Below, in pieces: positions 1 to 8,841 of a stretch of DNA of 64,000 nt. Origin of the DNA: Buchananella felis. Lineage in GTDB: Bacteria; Actinomycetota; Actinomycetes; Actinomycetales; Actinomycetaceae. The translations under genes were made by a program, and so were the position numbers. The notes beneath the pieces are model-generated. The model saw only the letters and a list, made by a program, of their open reading frames with translations, had not been told where the DNA came from and ran no database searches. Position 1 is the stretch's first letter; every line of letters begins with the position of its first letter. The stretch is taken from the NCBI RefSeq assembly GCF_041380015.1, contig NZ_CP159978.1. One strand, 5' to 3'.

Positions 1-365
1 GTCGCACGGACCTCGGCGAGGGCGTTGGGGCGGTCGGACTTGTTCCAGACGCCGTAGTTGTAGCCCCGGCAGCCGGGACCGCCGGACCACAGCGTCTTCT
101 CGTTCATCTGGACCTTGTCGGTCTCCACGCCACCGAAGACGTTTCCACCCACGGCGCCGTTTCCGATCGGCAGGGATTCGCGCTCCCAGTTGGCGGCGGG
201 AGCGGCGTAGCGCATCACCAGGTCCTTGGCCTCCGTGACGGAGGGGACAGTGGGCGATTCCGCCGCGTTAGCCGTTGTTCCGGCGGTTACAAGGCCCGCC
301 GCGACGAGCGCACCGGCGGCCAGGCCAGCCACTGCTCGCCGAAATGGGACAGGGGAAAGAGGCAT
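1..365 (-). CDS. Secreted GH95-type alpha-L-fucosidase, N-terminal fragment
   Basis: The gene runs off the left edge, so only about 121 codons are visible. The ATG at 363-365 follows a good AGGAG ribosome binding site. The first 32 or so residues are a signal peptide: a basic start, an Ala/Gly/Leu-rich core and an ANAAES cleavage region. The mature part contains MRYAAPAANWEREALPIGNG-like residues, then a VFGGVE stretch and NEKTLWSGGP. This is the conserved start of the N-terminal domain of GH95 fucosidases (family knowledge). The enzyme would remove alpha-1,2-fucose from host glycans such as mucin O-glycans or milk oligosaccharides. The adjacent hexosaminidase gene fits the same role. The catalytic domain is outside the window, so activity cannot be judged. 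It could be another member of the same N-terminal-domain superfamily. Confidence 0.8.
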   Translation of the reverse strand, partial: MPLSPVPFRRAVAGLAAGALVAAGLVTAGTTANAAESPTVPSVTEAKDLVMRYAAPAANWERESLPIGNGAVGGNVFGGVETDKVQMNEKTLWSGGPGCRGYNYGVWNKSDRPNALAEVRA

Positions 366-436
366 GTTGGCTCCTACACCATTGAAGGATTACGCGCTTA
401 ACCCTAGTTTGGCGCTCTAAATCGCGCAAGGAATAG

Positions 437-474
437 TTGTGGGAGGGAGAACAAACGCGTTCTCCCTCCCACAA
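437..474 (-). terminator. Strong hairpin terminator between the GH20 and GH95 genes
   Basis: A perfect 16-bp stem (437-452 with 459-474) encloses a 6-nt loop. It lies between the stop of the GH20 gene and the GH95 start, so the two genes are probably separate transcription units. T-rich DNA flanks it only weakly. Confidence 0.8.
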
Positions 475-514
475 CGTGGACGGGTTTGGACGACGTTGCC
501 GCCCGCGCTCCTCC

Positions 515-3500
515 TTACTTAAGCAGTGCCTGCACTGCCGCGACGACGCTGGCGTCCACCGAGCGCGGCCCGCCGAGCACGTTGACTCGCTTGACCTTGC
601 TGTCCTGGATGGCCTGGCCGGTCACCGCAGGCAGCTTGCCCGGCTCGGTGAGCAGCAGCGGGCCACCGTAGTTGGCCGCCGCGGCGCCGCCCGCGAGGGC
701 GTCTGCGAATACCTCACCGGAGGCCAGGAAGCCCACCTCGGCGCCCTGGGAGTAGCTGGCCAGCTTGGCCGCCGTCTCGTAGCGGGAGGTGCCGGACACT
801 GCGGTCATGGTGACTCCACCCACGAAGCCCTCCTCGGCGAGCGCCTTGATGGCGGCACCACCGGCGGCGACCACCTTGGCGGAGGGGAAGTGGTCGATCA
901 CGGCGAGCGATCTGGCGGGCAGCTGGGTGCCGTTGGACAGCACCAGCACGCCCTCGGAGTTGGCTGCCGCGACACCGGCCGCGAGCGCATCGGGGAAGTT
1001 GCGCCCGTCCGCCACGAAGATGTGCTTGGGCGCTGCACCCAGGCGGGCGGTCTTGTCGGCCGCCCTGGCGGCGGTGTCGTAGCGGTCGCCGCCGGCGACG
1101 CGCTCCACCTTCATGCCGGCGCTGCGCAGGGTTCGCTCGGCGCCGATGGAGACGGACGACGTTCCGCCCAGGATGGTGACCTTCTTGATCTTCGCGTCGG
1201 TGAGCGCGGTGAGCACCTTGGCCTCCAGGTCGGGGGTCACGGTGAGCACCACCGGTGCCTTGAGGGCCTTGGCCAGGGGGCCGGCCGCGACGGCGTCCGC
1301 GTACACGCGCCCGGTGGTGAGGACTACCGTGTCCGTGCCCTGCGGGCGCAGCTCGAACGCGGCCAGGGCGGTGTCCACGCGGTCAGCGCCGGCCAGTCGG
1401 CCCACTCCGGGCTCCATCACCGGCGGCTGCGGGGCCGGGGTGGTCGGCGCCGGGGTCGTCGGTGCAGGGGTGGTCGGGGCCGGCGGCGTCGGCGTCGGGG
1501 TGGGGTCCACCGGCGGCGTCGGCGTCGGGGTCGGCTCCTCCACGCTGAAGACCAGGTCCCAGCTGGCCGTGCTGCCCGGGGCCATGAAGTAGCCGGTCTT
1601 GGCCATGGCGATGACTCGCACCGCCGCTACGCCGGCGGGCACCTTGTAGATACCCGTGGGCACGGCCAGACCGTTGACGGTGAAGTAGATGCCCTCCACC
1701 TCGGGGATGGTGACCGTGTCGTTGCCGGTGCCCGGCTTGTCGTCGGTCACCAGGGTCGCCGGCGGGTTGGCCTGCTTGGGCGGCACCGTGGTGCTGAAGC
1801 TGAGCTCGTAGCGGGTGGTTGCGCCCTCGGCCAGCACGTAGCCCTGGGCGGCCTCGGCGGTGACGACCACGGAGGCGATGCCGCTGGGCACCTTCTTCAC
1901 GCCGGCGCTCTGGGCCACGCCCAGCACCTTGTAGACCACACCCTCGGTGGTCGGGATGGTGTAGGTGTCGTTGCCGGTGCCGGGGGCGTCGTTCTTCTCG
2001 ATCGAGGTCACTGGGGTGGCGACCTTGGGCTGCGGGGTGGTGGGAGTCGGGGTCGGCTCTGCGGCCACGTCCTGCAGGATCCGGATTTCCGCGGCGCTGG
2101 CGAAGCGGCTGCCCACCTGGGCCGTGACGGCCTCGAACTTCACGTAGCGGGCCTCCACCTTGGTGAAGTCGACCTCCTTGGTGATCGCGCCGCGCGGGAA
2201 CGAGCCGGAGGCAACCGGGTCGCCCCAGGTCTGTCCGTCGTTGGAGACGTAGATGCGGTAGTTGCGCACCATCGAGTTGCTCGGGTCGTCCGCCAGGTCC
2301 TGGCGGGAGGTGTAGCGCAGGCCGTTGATCGGGTAGGAGCGCTTGAGGTCGAAGGTGAGCGAGTGCGGCAGGTTGGTGTGGCCGGTGGACCACGCCGAGT
2401 GCCAAAGGGTGTCGGTGCGGCCGTCGAGCACGTTGACCGCCCGACCGTCCTCACGGTTGGTCTCCTCGGAGGTCGCGGTGACAGTGATGTCGTCCACCGG
2501 GATGGCGCGGTCGGCCGGCGGCTCCGGCGGGAAGCCGGTCTTTAGGCCGTCGATCACGTCCACGCGGTGCTCCCACACCTCGTAGGTGGCCTTGGAAACA
2601 CCGGGCGAGTAGACCCGCTCGGCCATGGCGGCCAGCGGCAGGCGGATGCCGTTTGCCACCACTTGCTCGGTCTCCAGGTCCGGCTTGTCGGCCCAGATCG
2701 CGTAGGAGGAGCCCAGCACGTGCTCCTTGTCCACGGTCTGGCGGCCGCTGAACAGGGTGGGAACCCAGTTCTCGTAGATCGCGGAGGCGGGGACGCGCTG
2801 GTTGTAGGCGCAGGTGGGGCACTTGGGCAGCACGTAGTAGAAGAAGCCGTCGTTGTAGTTGATGAGCTTGTGGCCCTTCTCGATCAGCTTGGCGGTGCTG
2901 GGCATGGTGCGGTGCCACTTGGTCCAGTAGGTCACCTGCACGTCAGAGGGCAGCGTGCCGTGGGTGCCGGTGTAGAGGGCGTCGTTCCACACGCGCACGG
3001 TCTCAAAGCCGGCGGCGTTCAAGGCGGCGTCCACGGTGCCCAGGTAGTGCATGTAGCCATCCATTACCGAGGCGCTCGCGTTGACGTTGTCACGGGCGTA
3101 CTGGGCCAGCTGCGGGTACTTGGTCGTCAGCTGGTTGAGGCGGTCGGGGTCGAATACCTCGTCGCCGCCCATGTGCCACTTCTTGGAGGGGAACAGCGGG
3201 GCGAGCTCGGTGATGACGTCGGTGACGAACTTGCGGACCACGGGCTTGGAGTAGTCCAGCACCTTCTTCCCCACCTCGTCGGTCCCGATGGCCCACTCCG
3301 GGTGCGCCTTGAGCACCTGGTGCATGTGGCCGGGCACGTCCATCGCCGGCACCACGTCAACGTGGTACTCCGCCGCGACAGCGATGATCTCTGCCAGCTC
3401 AGCCTGGGAGATGAACTGGGTGGAGAGCACCTCCGGGTAGCCCTTGATCTCCAGGCGGAAGCCCTCGTTCTCAGAGAAGTGCAGCTGGATCTCGTTGAGC

Positions 3501-4132
3501 TTGTAGAGGCTCAGGCGCTTGATCTGCGCCTTGAACCAGTCGGGGCTGAAGTACTTGCGCGCCGCGTCCACGTGCAGGGAGCGGACCTCGTAGTCCGCCC
3601 AGTCGATCACGGTCGCGGCCTGCACGGCGCCGGCGCTCTTGAGGGACTGCAGCACGGTGCGCGTGCCGTTCCAGAGGCCGTCCGCCTCCGGGGCGGTGAT
3701 CCAGACGGCCCGGTTGGCGCCGGCCTCGACCCGGTAGCGGTCAAAGCCGGGGGCGTCCACCTGCCCGACGGTCAGCACGATGTCGGTCTTCTTGACCTGG
3801 TCGATCGTGACCTTGACTACCGGCGGGGCTTCGGTGAACACGTCCAGTTCACCCAGGTCACGCGCGAACACCCGGGCCTCGGCCTCGTAGTCCACGCGGG
3901 ACATCTCATCGAGGACCACCCGGGTCTCGGCGGTGGGACGCCACGGCGCCACCCCGTTGGCCATGTTCACGGTCTTTAGGGCGGGCACGACTCCCAGCAG
4001 GCCCTCACCCGTGAGGGCTGCCGGTGCCGGCGTCTCGTCCGCAACTGCCACCTGGGCACCCGCGACACTCAATAATCCTGTTGCTGCCAGCGCCAAACTA
4101 GCGGCGAGGGCAGCAAGTCTCTTCGACTTCAT
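515..4132 (-). CDS. Cell-surface beta-N-acetylhexosaminidase (GH20) with wall-binding repeats
   Basis: A 1205-residue secreted enzyme predicted to release terminal GlcNAc/GalNAc from host glycans. Domains in order: signal peptide (1-32, ending AVADET); GH20 N-terminal domain (about 60-185); GH20 barrel (about 185-520) with the catalytic pair D324-E325 in HMGGDEV; a discoidin-like F5/8C carbohydrate-binding domain (about 545-690); two related 75-residue modules each beginning with an (A/K)PGTGND sequence (about 705-870); a Pro/Thr linker; and three type-2 cell-wall-binding repeats (about 908-1205), recognised by RLAGADRVDTA, RVAGGDRYDTA and SGTSRYETA. The last module anchors the protein noncovalently to the wall, so it acts at the cell surface. 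AGGAAAG precedes the ATG closely. The neighbouring GH95 gene suggests a glycan-foraging locus. Domain calls rest on motif recognition. Confidence 0.92.
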   Translation of the reverse strand: MKSKRLAALAASLALAATGLLSVAGAQVAVADETPAPAALTGEGLLGVVPALKTVNMANGVAPWRPTAETRVVLDEMSRVDYEAEARVFARDLGELDVFTEAPPVVKVTIDQVKKTDIVLTVGQVDAPGFDRYRVEAGANRAVWITAPEADGLWNGTRTVLQSLKSAGAVQAATVIDWADYEVRSLHVDAARKYFSPDWFKAQIKRLSLYKLNEIQLHFSENEGFRLEIKGYPEVLSTQFISQAELAEIIAVAAEYHVDVVPAMDVPGHMHQVLKAHPEWAIGTDEVGKKVLDYSKPVVRKFVTDVITELAPLFPSKKWHMGGDEVFDPDRLNQLTTKYPQLAQYARDNVNASASVMDGYMHYLGTVDAALNAAGFETVRVWNDALYTGTHGTLPSDVQVTYWTKWHRTMPSTAKLIEKGHKLINYNDGFFYYVLPKCPTCAYNQRVPASAIYENWVPTLFSGRQTVDKEHVLGSSYAIWADKPDLETEQVVANGIRLPLAAMAERVYSPGVSKATYEVWEHRVDVIDGLKTGFPPEPPADRAIPVDDITVTATSEETNREDGRAVNVLDGRTDTLWHSAWSTGHTNLPHSLTFDLKRSYPINGLRYTSRQDLADDPSNSMVRNYRIYVSNDGQTWGDPVASGSFPRGAITKEVDFTKVEARYVKFEAVTAQVGSRFASAAEIRILQDVAAEPTPTPTTPQPKVATPVTSIEKNDAPGTGNDTYTIPTTEGVVYKVLGVAQSAGVKKVPSGIASVVVTAEAAQGYVLAEGATTRYELSFSTTVPPKQANPPATLVTDDKPGTGNDTVTIPEVEGIYFTVNGLAVPTGIYKVPAGVAAVRVIAMAKTGYFMAPGSTASWDLVFSVEEPTPTPTPPVDPTPTPTPPAPTTPAPTTPAPTTPAPQPPVMEPGVGRLAGADRVDTALAAFELRPQGTDTVVLTTGRVYADAVAAGPLAKALKAPVVLTVTPDLEAKVLTALTDAKIKKVTILGGTSSVSIGAERTLRSAGMKVERVAGGDRYDTAARAADKTARLGAAPKHIFVADGRNFPDALAAGVAAANSEGVLVLSNGTQLPARSLAVIDHFPSAKVVAAGGAAIKALAEEGFVGGVTMTAVSGTSRYETAAKLASYSQGAEVGFLASGEVFADALAGGAAAANYGGPLLLTEPGKLPAVTGQAIQDSKVKRVNVLGGPRSVDASVVAAVQALLK

Positions 4133-4445
4133 CTTTCCTCCACGTTCGCCTTTGAATACGAGGATTTCCGAAACGCGCTGCGTGATGTGCTTGCCTCTTT
4201 ACAAGCTGTGGGGGACGCGCAGCGCACGTCCACCGTAACAAGCCGACAGGCGCCGCATTGGCACTTTGGAATAACTGACAAAAGGTGATCTTTTGGGCCA
4301 AATTCCGTCGATTGTGCGCAGTGTCGGGGTCCCGCCCGCCGGCCCGTCGAGGACACCTCACTTCGCTAGCCCTGCCCCACTAGAGTGCGCGGCGCGGAAC
4401 AAACAAATAGGCTGGTCCAAACGCCTAGTCCGCAAGGAGTCACCC
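4133..4445. promoter_or_regulatory. Divergent promoter region, GH20 gene / holin-like gene
   Basis: A gene-free stretch between divergent genes. It is more AT-rich than its surroundings and contains an inverted repeat CAAAAG-5 nt-CTTTTG at 4279-4295 that could be an operator. The longer reading frame from 4293 is only an upstream extension of the next gene and has no ribosome site. Confidence 0.4.
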
Positions 4446-4973
4446 GTGTCTTCCCCGAACAGTCAGCAGCCCTCAGTGGGAGAGCTCGTGGGGCGCATCT
4501 CGCTCTCCATCTCCTCGCTGATCCGTGGCGAGATCGATCTGGCCAAGGCCAAGGCGGCTCTGATCGGAAAGCGCTACGGCATGGCCATCGCCATGTTCGC
4601 CGCCGCTGCGGTCCTGGCACTCTTCGCCCTACCGTTCGTCCTCTGGACGATCGTCTACGTGCTGGCCATCTGGCTGCCGATGTGGGCGAGCGTGCTCATC
4701 GTGACCGGCCTGCTGTTCCTGCTGATCGCAGTGCTTGGGTGGCGAGGCATCGCCTCCCTCCGGGCCGCGAGCAAGGTGCAGGTCTCCCCCGCTGAGGGGC
4801 TGGCCGTCTCCGTGCAGGCCGTCACCACCGGCGTGGCCCAGGGCCAGGCGAAGGCCGCGGCGCAGGAGCAGGCCGCAGCTGCGGCTCGCTCCGTGCAGGA
4901 CCAGTACGGCGCCGGCGTAGCCGGGGGCACCACCAACACCGTCAAGCCCGCTAGCGAAGGAGAGGCGAAGTGA
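4446..4973 (+). CDS. Phage-holin-family (Holin-X-like) membrane protein
   Basis: A 175-residue membrane protein. The start is taken as GTG 4446 because AAGGAG lies 7 nt upstream; an ATG at 4293 has no such site and adds non-conserved sequence. An amphipathic N-terminus (VGELVGRISLSISSLIRGE, then DLAKAKAA) precedes two strong hydrophobic segments at about residues 40-65 and 75-98. An Ala/Gln-rich cytoplasmic tail follows. This layout matches the actinobacterial Holin-X family, which is chromosomal and not evidence of a prophage. Function is unknown; a membrane-stress or envelope role is often supposed. It overlaps the next gene by 4 bp (GTGA), so the two are translationally coupled. Confidence 0.8.
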   Translation: MSSPNSQQPSVGELVGRISLSISSLIRGEIDLAKAKAALIGKRYGMAIAMFAAAAVLALFALPFVLWTIVYVLAIWLPMWASVLIVTGLLFLLIAVLGWRGIASLRAASKVQVSPAEGLAVSVQAVTTGVAQGQAKAAAQEQAAAAARSVQDQYGAGVAGGTTNTVKPASEGEAK

Positions 4974-5257
4974 GCCGCACCCCCGAAGAGATTGAGGCCG
5001 AGCTCAACAAGGTGCGCGCCGAGCTCACCCAGGACGTCAGCGACCTGACGCAGCTGCTTTCCCCCGCCAAGCTGGGCGAGACCGTCAAGGAGACGGTCAA
5101 GTCCGCGGGCCGCTCCGCCTGGAACGACACCAAGGAGCGCTCGCGCGCTTTTGTGGAGAAGGTCAAGAGCGGGGACAGGGAGTCGATCGCGGCCGCCGCC
5201 GTGGGTCTTTCCCTGGTGGCGGGCCTGGTGCTGCTCCGCTTCACCCGCAAGCGCTAA
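4970..5257 (+). CDS. DUF3618-family small membrane protein
   Basis: A 95-residue protein starting with GTG inside the stop of the holin-like gene. It opens with SRTPEEIEAELNKVRAELT, the usual start of DUF3618 proteins. A charged helical middle and one C-terminal membrane segment (about 72-90, ending LLRFTRKR) follow. The holin-like/DUF3618 pairing is common in actinobacteria. No enzymatic motif is visible. The function is unknown, probably at the membrane with its coupled partner. Confidence 0.8.
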   Translation: MSRTPEEIEAELNKVRAELTQDVSDLTQLLSPAKLGETVKETVKSAGRSAWNDTKERSRAFVEKVKSGDRESIAAAAVGLSLVAGLVLLRFTRKR

Positions 5258-5460
5258 ATCCCTGTATTCGAGACGTTTTTTCTCACCTGCTCGGCAGCGA
5301 AACGGCGGCATCGGCCCAGTTCGGTGTGCGGTAAAGCTCGCGCCTTGAATGGAAGCGAGCCCCCGGGACGTTGTACCCTGTAGGCACGACACAATTTTGC
5401 AGACATTCAACGCAGCCGCACTATGTGCCGCTCGTTCTCAACGGTGGAGGGGGTCACGTC

Positions 5461-5646
5461 ATGGGGCGCGGCCGTCAGAAGGCAAAGCAGACCAAGGTAG
5501 CGCGGAGGCTGAAGTACTACAGCCCGGAGACCGACTACCAGGCACTGGAGCGGGAGCTATCCTCCACGAGTAGCGGGGCTGGCTACGACTACGACGACGT
5601 TCCGCCGGCCATCGACGACTGGGACGACTACACCCCCACGCGCTGA
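5461..5646 (+). CDS. DUF3073-family small protein
   Basis: A 61-residue protein. The ATG at 5461 is chosen because GGAGGGGG lies about 10 nt upstream; longer frames in this region lack support. It begins MGRGRQKAKQTKVARRLKYY, which is typical of DUF3073. The C-terminal half is acidic and Tyr/Asp-rich (DYDDVPPAIDDWDDY). The basic head and acidic tail could suit nucleic acid or ribosome contact, but function is unknown. DUF3073 genes are commonly found beside purM/purF in actinobacteria, as here, though this copy converges on purM. Confidence 0.85.
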   Translation: MGRGRQKAKQTKVARRLKYYSPETDYQALERELSSTSSGAGYDYDDVPPAIDDWDDYTPTR

Positions 5647-5785
5647 CCGCTCGGTAACGGGCGCCTCGCCAATACAGCAGTTTTCGCCGCCATCTTCTGG
5701 CGCGCCCTTTCGCGCGCCCGCGCGCGGGACGGACAGACGTGAGGGGATTGGTGTGGTATCTCGCGGGGCGGCCCGGCGGACTCAA

Positions 5786-5824
5786 AAGGGTGGGGCGGTG
5801 CGTCCCACGCACCCCCCCCACCCT
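5786..5824 (-). terminator. purM terminator
   Basis: A GC-rich hairpin (about 16 bp with one bulge, loop CCC) lies just beyond the purM stop. On the minus strand it is followed by TTTTGAG, as in an intrinsic terminator. It also separates purM from the convergent DUF3073 gene. Confidence 0.75.
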
Positions 5825-5844
5825 CAGCCCGGGTCTGCGCAACC

Positions 5845-7014
5845 TTAGGCCGTCCGGTAGGCGCCCACCATGCGCACGCTGCCACCGGTGACGCCCTTGG
5901 CGCCCGTGGTGACGCGAGCCTCGGGCGCCCGCAGGGCCGCGCCCTCCTCGGTGTAGACCTCACCCAGCACCCACGGCTCGCTGCCCTCGCGGCGCGCCGC
6001 CGCCAGGGCAGCGTCCACGTGCTCGGGGGCCACGATCGCCACCATGCCCACGCCCAGGTTCAGGGTCACCTCCAGGTCGTCCCAGCTCACCCCGCCCAGG
6101 CGGCCCAGCACGTCGAACACCGGCGGCACCACCCAGGTGCCCCGGTCGATCACGGCCGCCAGCCCGGTGGGCAGGACGCGGGCCACGTTCGCGGCCAGAC
6201 CGGCCCCGGTCACGTGCGACAACGCGTGCACGCCACCGATCGCGGCGCGGCCGGCGGCAGCGTCGTCCACCAAGGCTCCGGTGGTGCCACCCAGCGCGTC
6301 AATCAGGTCCAGGCAGGGGCGGGTGTAGAGGCGGGTGGGCTCCAGCAGCTCCTCACCCATAGTGCGGCCGAACTCCTCCACGTGGCGCTCCAGCGGGGTG
6401 CCGCTGACCTCCAGCACCTTGCGCACCAGGGAGTAGCCGTTGGAGTGCAGGCCGGAGGCCGGCAGCGCGATCAGCACGTCGCCCTCGCGCACGTGCTGCG
6501 GGCCCAGCACCGCGTCGGCCTCCACCACGCCGGTGGCGGCGCCCGCGATGTCGTAGTCGTCCGGCTCCATCACGCCCGGGTGCTCGGCGGTCTCGCCACC
6601 CAGCAGCGGCACGCCCACCTCCTCGCAGGCCTCGGCGATGCCGCGCACGATGTTCGCGATGCGCTCGGGCACCACGCGGCCGCAGGCGATGTAGTCGGTC
6701 ATCAGCAGCGGGGTGGCACCCACCACCACGACGTCGTCCACCACCATCGCCACCAGGTCCTGGCCGATCGTATGGTGGATGTCCAGGGCGCGCGCCAACG
6801 CGATCTTCGTGCCCACGCCGTCGGTGGAGGTGGCCAGCAGCGGGCGCGAGTAGTCGCGCAGCGCGGAGGCGTCCACCATGCCGGCGAAGCCACCCTGGCC
6901 GCCCACCACCAGCGGACCGTGGGTGCGCCCCACCGCCGCCTTCATCAGCTCGACGGCGCGGTCCCCGGCCTCGGTGTCCACTCCGGCGCTGCGGTAGCTC
7001 AACGGCTCGGTCAT
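5845..7014 (-). CDS. purM: Phosphoribosylformylglycinamidine cyclo-ligase (AIR synthetase)
   Basis: Converts FGAM and ATP to aminoimidazole ribonucleotide, step 5 of purine synthesis. The 389-residue protein has the family opening YRSAGVDTEAGD, the GQGGFAGM loop, the STDGVGTK metal/phosphate motif and LLGGETAEHPG. The ATG abuts the purF stop directly (TAA then ATG), so purF-purM is one operon with coupled translation. A copy of the dispersed GGACGACG motif is embedded in the codons for VDDAAAG near position 6256. Confidence 0.96.
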   Translation of the reverse strand: MTEPLSYRSAGVDTEAGDRAVELMKAAVGRTHGPLVVGGQGGFAGMVDASALRDYSRPLLATSTDGVGTKIALARALDIHHTIGQDLVAMVVDDVVVVGATPLLMTDYIACGRVVPERIANIVRGIAEACEEVGVPLLGGETAEHPGVMEPDDYDIAGAATGVVEADAVLGPQHVREGDVLIALPASGLHSNGYSLVRKVLEVSGTPLERHVEEFGRTMGEELLEPTRLYTRPCLDLIDALGGTTGALVDDAAAGRAAIGGVHALSHVTGAGLAANVARVLPTGLAAVIDRGTWVVPPVFDVLGRLGGVSWDDLEVTLNLGVGMVAIVAPEHVDAALAAARREGSEPWVLGEVYTEEGAALRAPEARVTTGAKGVTGGSVRMVGAYRTA

Positions 7015-8745
7015 TTACTTGCTCCCTCGGTAGGCGCTGGGCATGCGGGTGCGGCGGGGCAGCACCACGGGTTCGTGGGTGGAGGTGCCGTCGGTGACGC
7101 CCTCCACAGGGATCGGGTATTCGCCGGTGAAGCAGGCGGTGCACAGCTGGTCCTCGCTCTGGCCACTGGCCTCCACCATCGCCTCCAGGGACAGGTAACC
7201 CAGGGAGTCCGCGCCGATCGACTCGCACACCTGCTGCACGTCCATGCCGGCGGAGATCAGCTCGGCGCGGGTGGCGAAGTCGATGCCATAGAAGCACGGC
7301 CACAGCACCGGCGGGGAGGAGATGCGCACGTGCACCTCCTTGGCGCCGGCCTCCCGCAGCATGCGCACCAGGGCGCGCTGGGTGTTACCGCGCACGATCG
7401 AGTCGTCGATCACCACCAGGCGCTTGCCCTCGATCACGTGCCGCAACGGGTTGAGCTTCAAGCGGATGCCGCGCTGGCGGATGGTCTGGGTGGGCTGGAT
7501 GAAGGTGCGGCCCACGTAAGCGTTCTTCACCAATCCCATCCCGTAAGGGATGCCCGAGGCGCGCGCGTAGCCGATCGCGGCGGGCGTGCCGGAATCCGGG
7601 GTGGGGATCACCAGGTCGGCGTCCACCGGGTAGTCGCGCGCCAGCAGCTCGCCCATCGCCAGGCGGGAGGCCTGGATGGAGCGCCCGGCCACCACCGTGT
7701 CCGGCCTGGCCAAATAGACGTACTCGAACACGCACCCCTTGGGGTTGGAGGGGGCAAAGTGCTCGCTGTGCACGCCGTCCTCGTCGATGGCAATGATCTC
7801 GCCCGGCTCCACCTCCCGCACGAACGTGGCCCCGATGATGTCCAACGCCGCAGTCTCTGAGGCCACCGCCCAGCCCCGCTCCAGCCGACCCAACACCAGC
7901 GGGCGCACGCCGTTGCGGTCGCGCGCCGCGTACAGGGTGGTCTCGTCCATGAAAACCAGCGAAAACGCGCCGTTCAACATCGGCAGCACCTCCCGCACCG
8001 CCGGCAGCAGCTGGTGGCGCAGCGCCCCTGCGGGGATGATGCGGCGCGGCGCGCACGCGGAGGTGATCTGCACGCCCTCCACCGGCTTTACTGCCGCGTC
8101 CCCCACGCTCGCCCCCGGGGTGGCCGACGTTCCGCCCGCCCCGTCCTCGCTCCCGCCGGCCAGAATCTGACCAGTTGAGCCACCGGCCTGGGCGGCAGCG
8201 TCGTCCCCGCCAGCGCCCGCCTCAGCGGCCTGCTGTTGAGCAAAAGAAACGCCACCAACCAGCGAGGCAAGCACTGCGGTGTCTGTGGAGGAGCCCCGCC
8301 CAAGCTCACCCGTGAGGTCCTCGCCAAAGCGTTCCTGAATTATCCGCATCAGTGTGCGCGTGTTGGTGAGGTTGCCGTTGTGGGCCAGCACCAGCGTGCC
8401 GGATGCCGTGGGCCCCAGCATGGGCTGGGCGTTCTCCCACCGGTCCGGACCTTGCGTGGCGTACCGGACGTGCCCCACCGAGAGATGACCGGGCATTGTC
8501 CCCAGCACCTTGTCGTCGAACACCTGCGAAACCAGCCCCATGTCCTTGTAGACGATGATGTTGGAGCCGTCGGAGGTAGCGATGCCGGCGGACTGGGTGC
8601 CGCGATGCTGCAACGCGAAAAGACCGTAGTAAGTCAGTTGGGCAACGTCCTCACCCGGCGACCAGACTCCGAATACTCCGCATTCGTCCTGCCCCCCCTC
8701 GGTGGGGTCGAGCTCTACGGTGAGGGTGCCATCCGGTCTCATCAC
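7015..8745 (-). CDS. purF: Amidophosphoribosyltransferase with an extra linker insertion
   Basis: Catalyses the first committed purine step, PRPP plus glutamine to phosphoribosylamine. The N-terminal glutaminase nucleophile is Cys22 (QDECGVFG), so a 21-residue propeptide would be removed. QHRGTQSAGIA, HVRYAT and HNGNLTN support the glutaminase domain. VIDDSIVRGNT is the PRPP-binding motif, and C-terminal Cys residues (about 505-510) fit an Fe-S type enzyme. An Ala/Gly-rich stretch at about residues 168-240 is far longer than in typical PurF and carries the GGACGACG motif (8194-8206), so it looks like an insertion in a surface loop. The start could be GTG 8745 or ATG 8742; neither has a clear ribosome site. 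Confidence 0.95.
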   Translation of the reverse strand: MMRPDGTLTVELDPTEGGQDECGVFGVWSPGEDVAQLTYYGLFALQHRGTQSAGIATSDGSNIIVYKDMGLVSQVFDDKVLGTMPGHLSVGHVRYATQGPDRWENAQPMLGPTASGTLVLAHNGNLTNTRTLMRIIQERFGEDLTGELGRGSSTDTAVLASLVGGVSFAQQQAAEAGAGGDDAAAQAGGSTGQILAGGSEDGAGGTSATPGASVGDAAVKPVEGVQITSACAPRRIIPAGALRHQLLPAVREVLPMLNGAFSLVFMDETTLYAARDRNGVRPLVLGRLERGWAVASETAALDIIGATFVREVEPGEIIAIDEDGVHSEHFAPSNPKGCVFEYVYLARPDTVVAGRSIQASRLAMGELLARDYPVDADLVIPTPDSGTPAAIGYARASGIPYGMGLVKNAYVGRTFIQPTQTIRQRGIRLKLNPLRHVIEGKRLVVIDDSIVRGNTQRALVRMLREAGAKEVHVRISSPPVLWPCFYGIDFATRAELISAGMDVQQVCESIGADSLGYLSLEAMVEASGQSEDQLCTACFTGEYPIPVEGVTDGTSTHEPVVLPRRTRMPSAYRGSK

Positions 8746-8841
8746 AAGTAAATCGTTTCATACCCGACGCCCGGTTTCCAAACACCAGGTCAGGATCTGG
8801 GCCACGTTTTCCACCCGACGGATCGGGGTGACGCGAGGGGG

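Noticed and set aside
437..2545. 702-codon plus-strand open frame
   Set aside because: Antisense to the clear GH20 gene. Composition (Gly/Arg/His-rich) is typical of a high-GC shadow frame; the same holds for 2567-3979, 6019-7860, 13893-15518 and similar.
4446..5257. Prophage remnant suggested by the holin-like protein
   Set aside because: Holin-X and DUF3618 proteins are ordinary chromosomal genes in actinobacteria, and no other phage gene is near.
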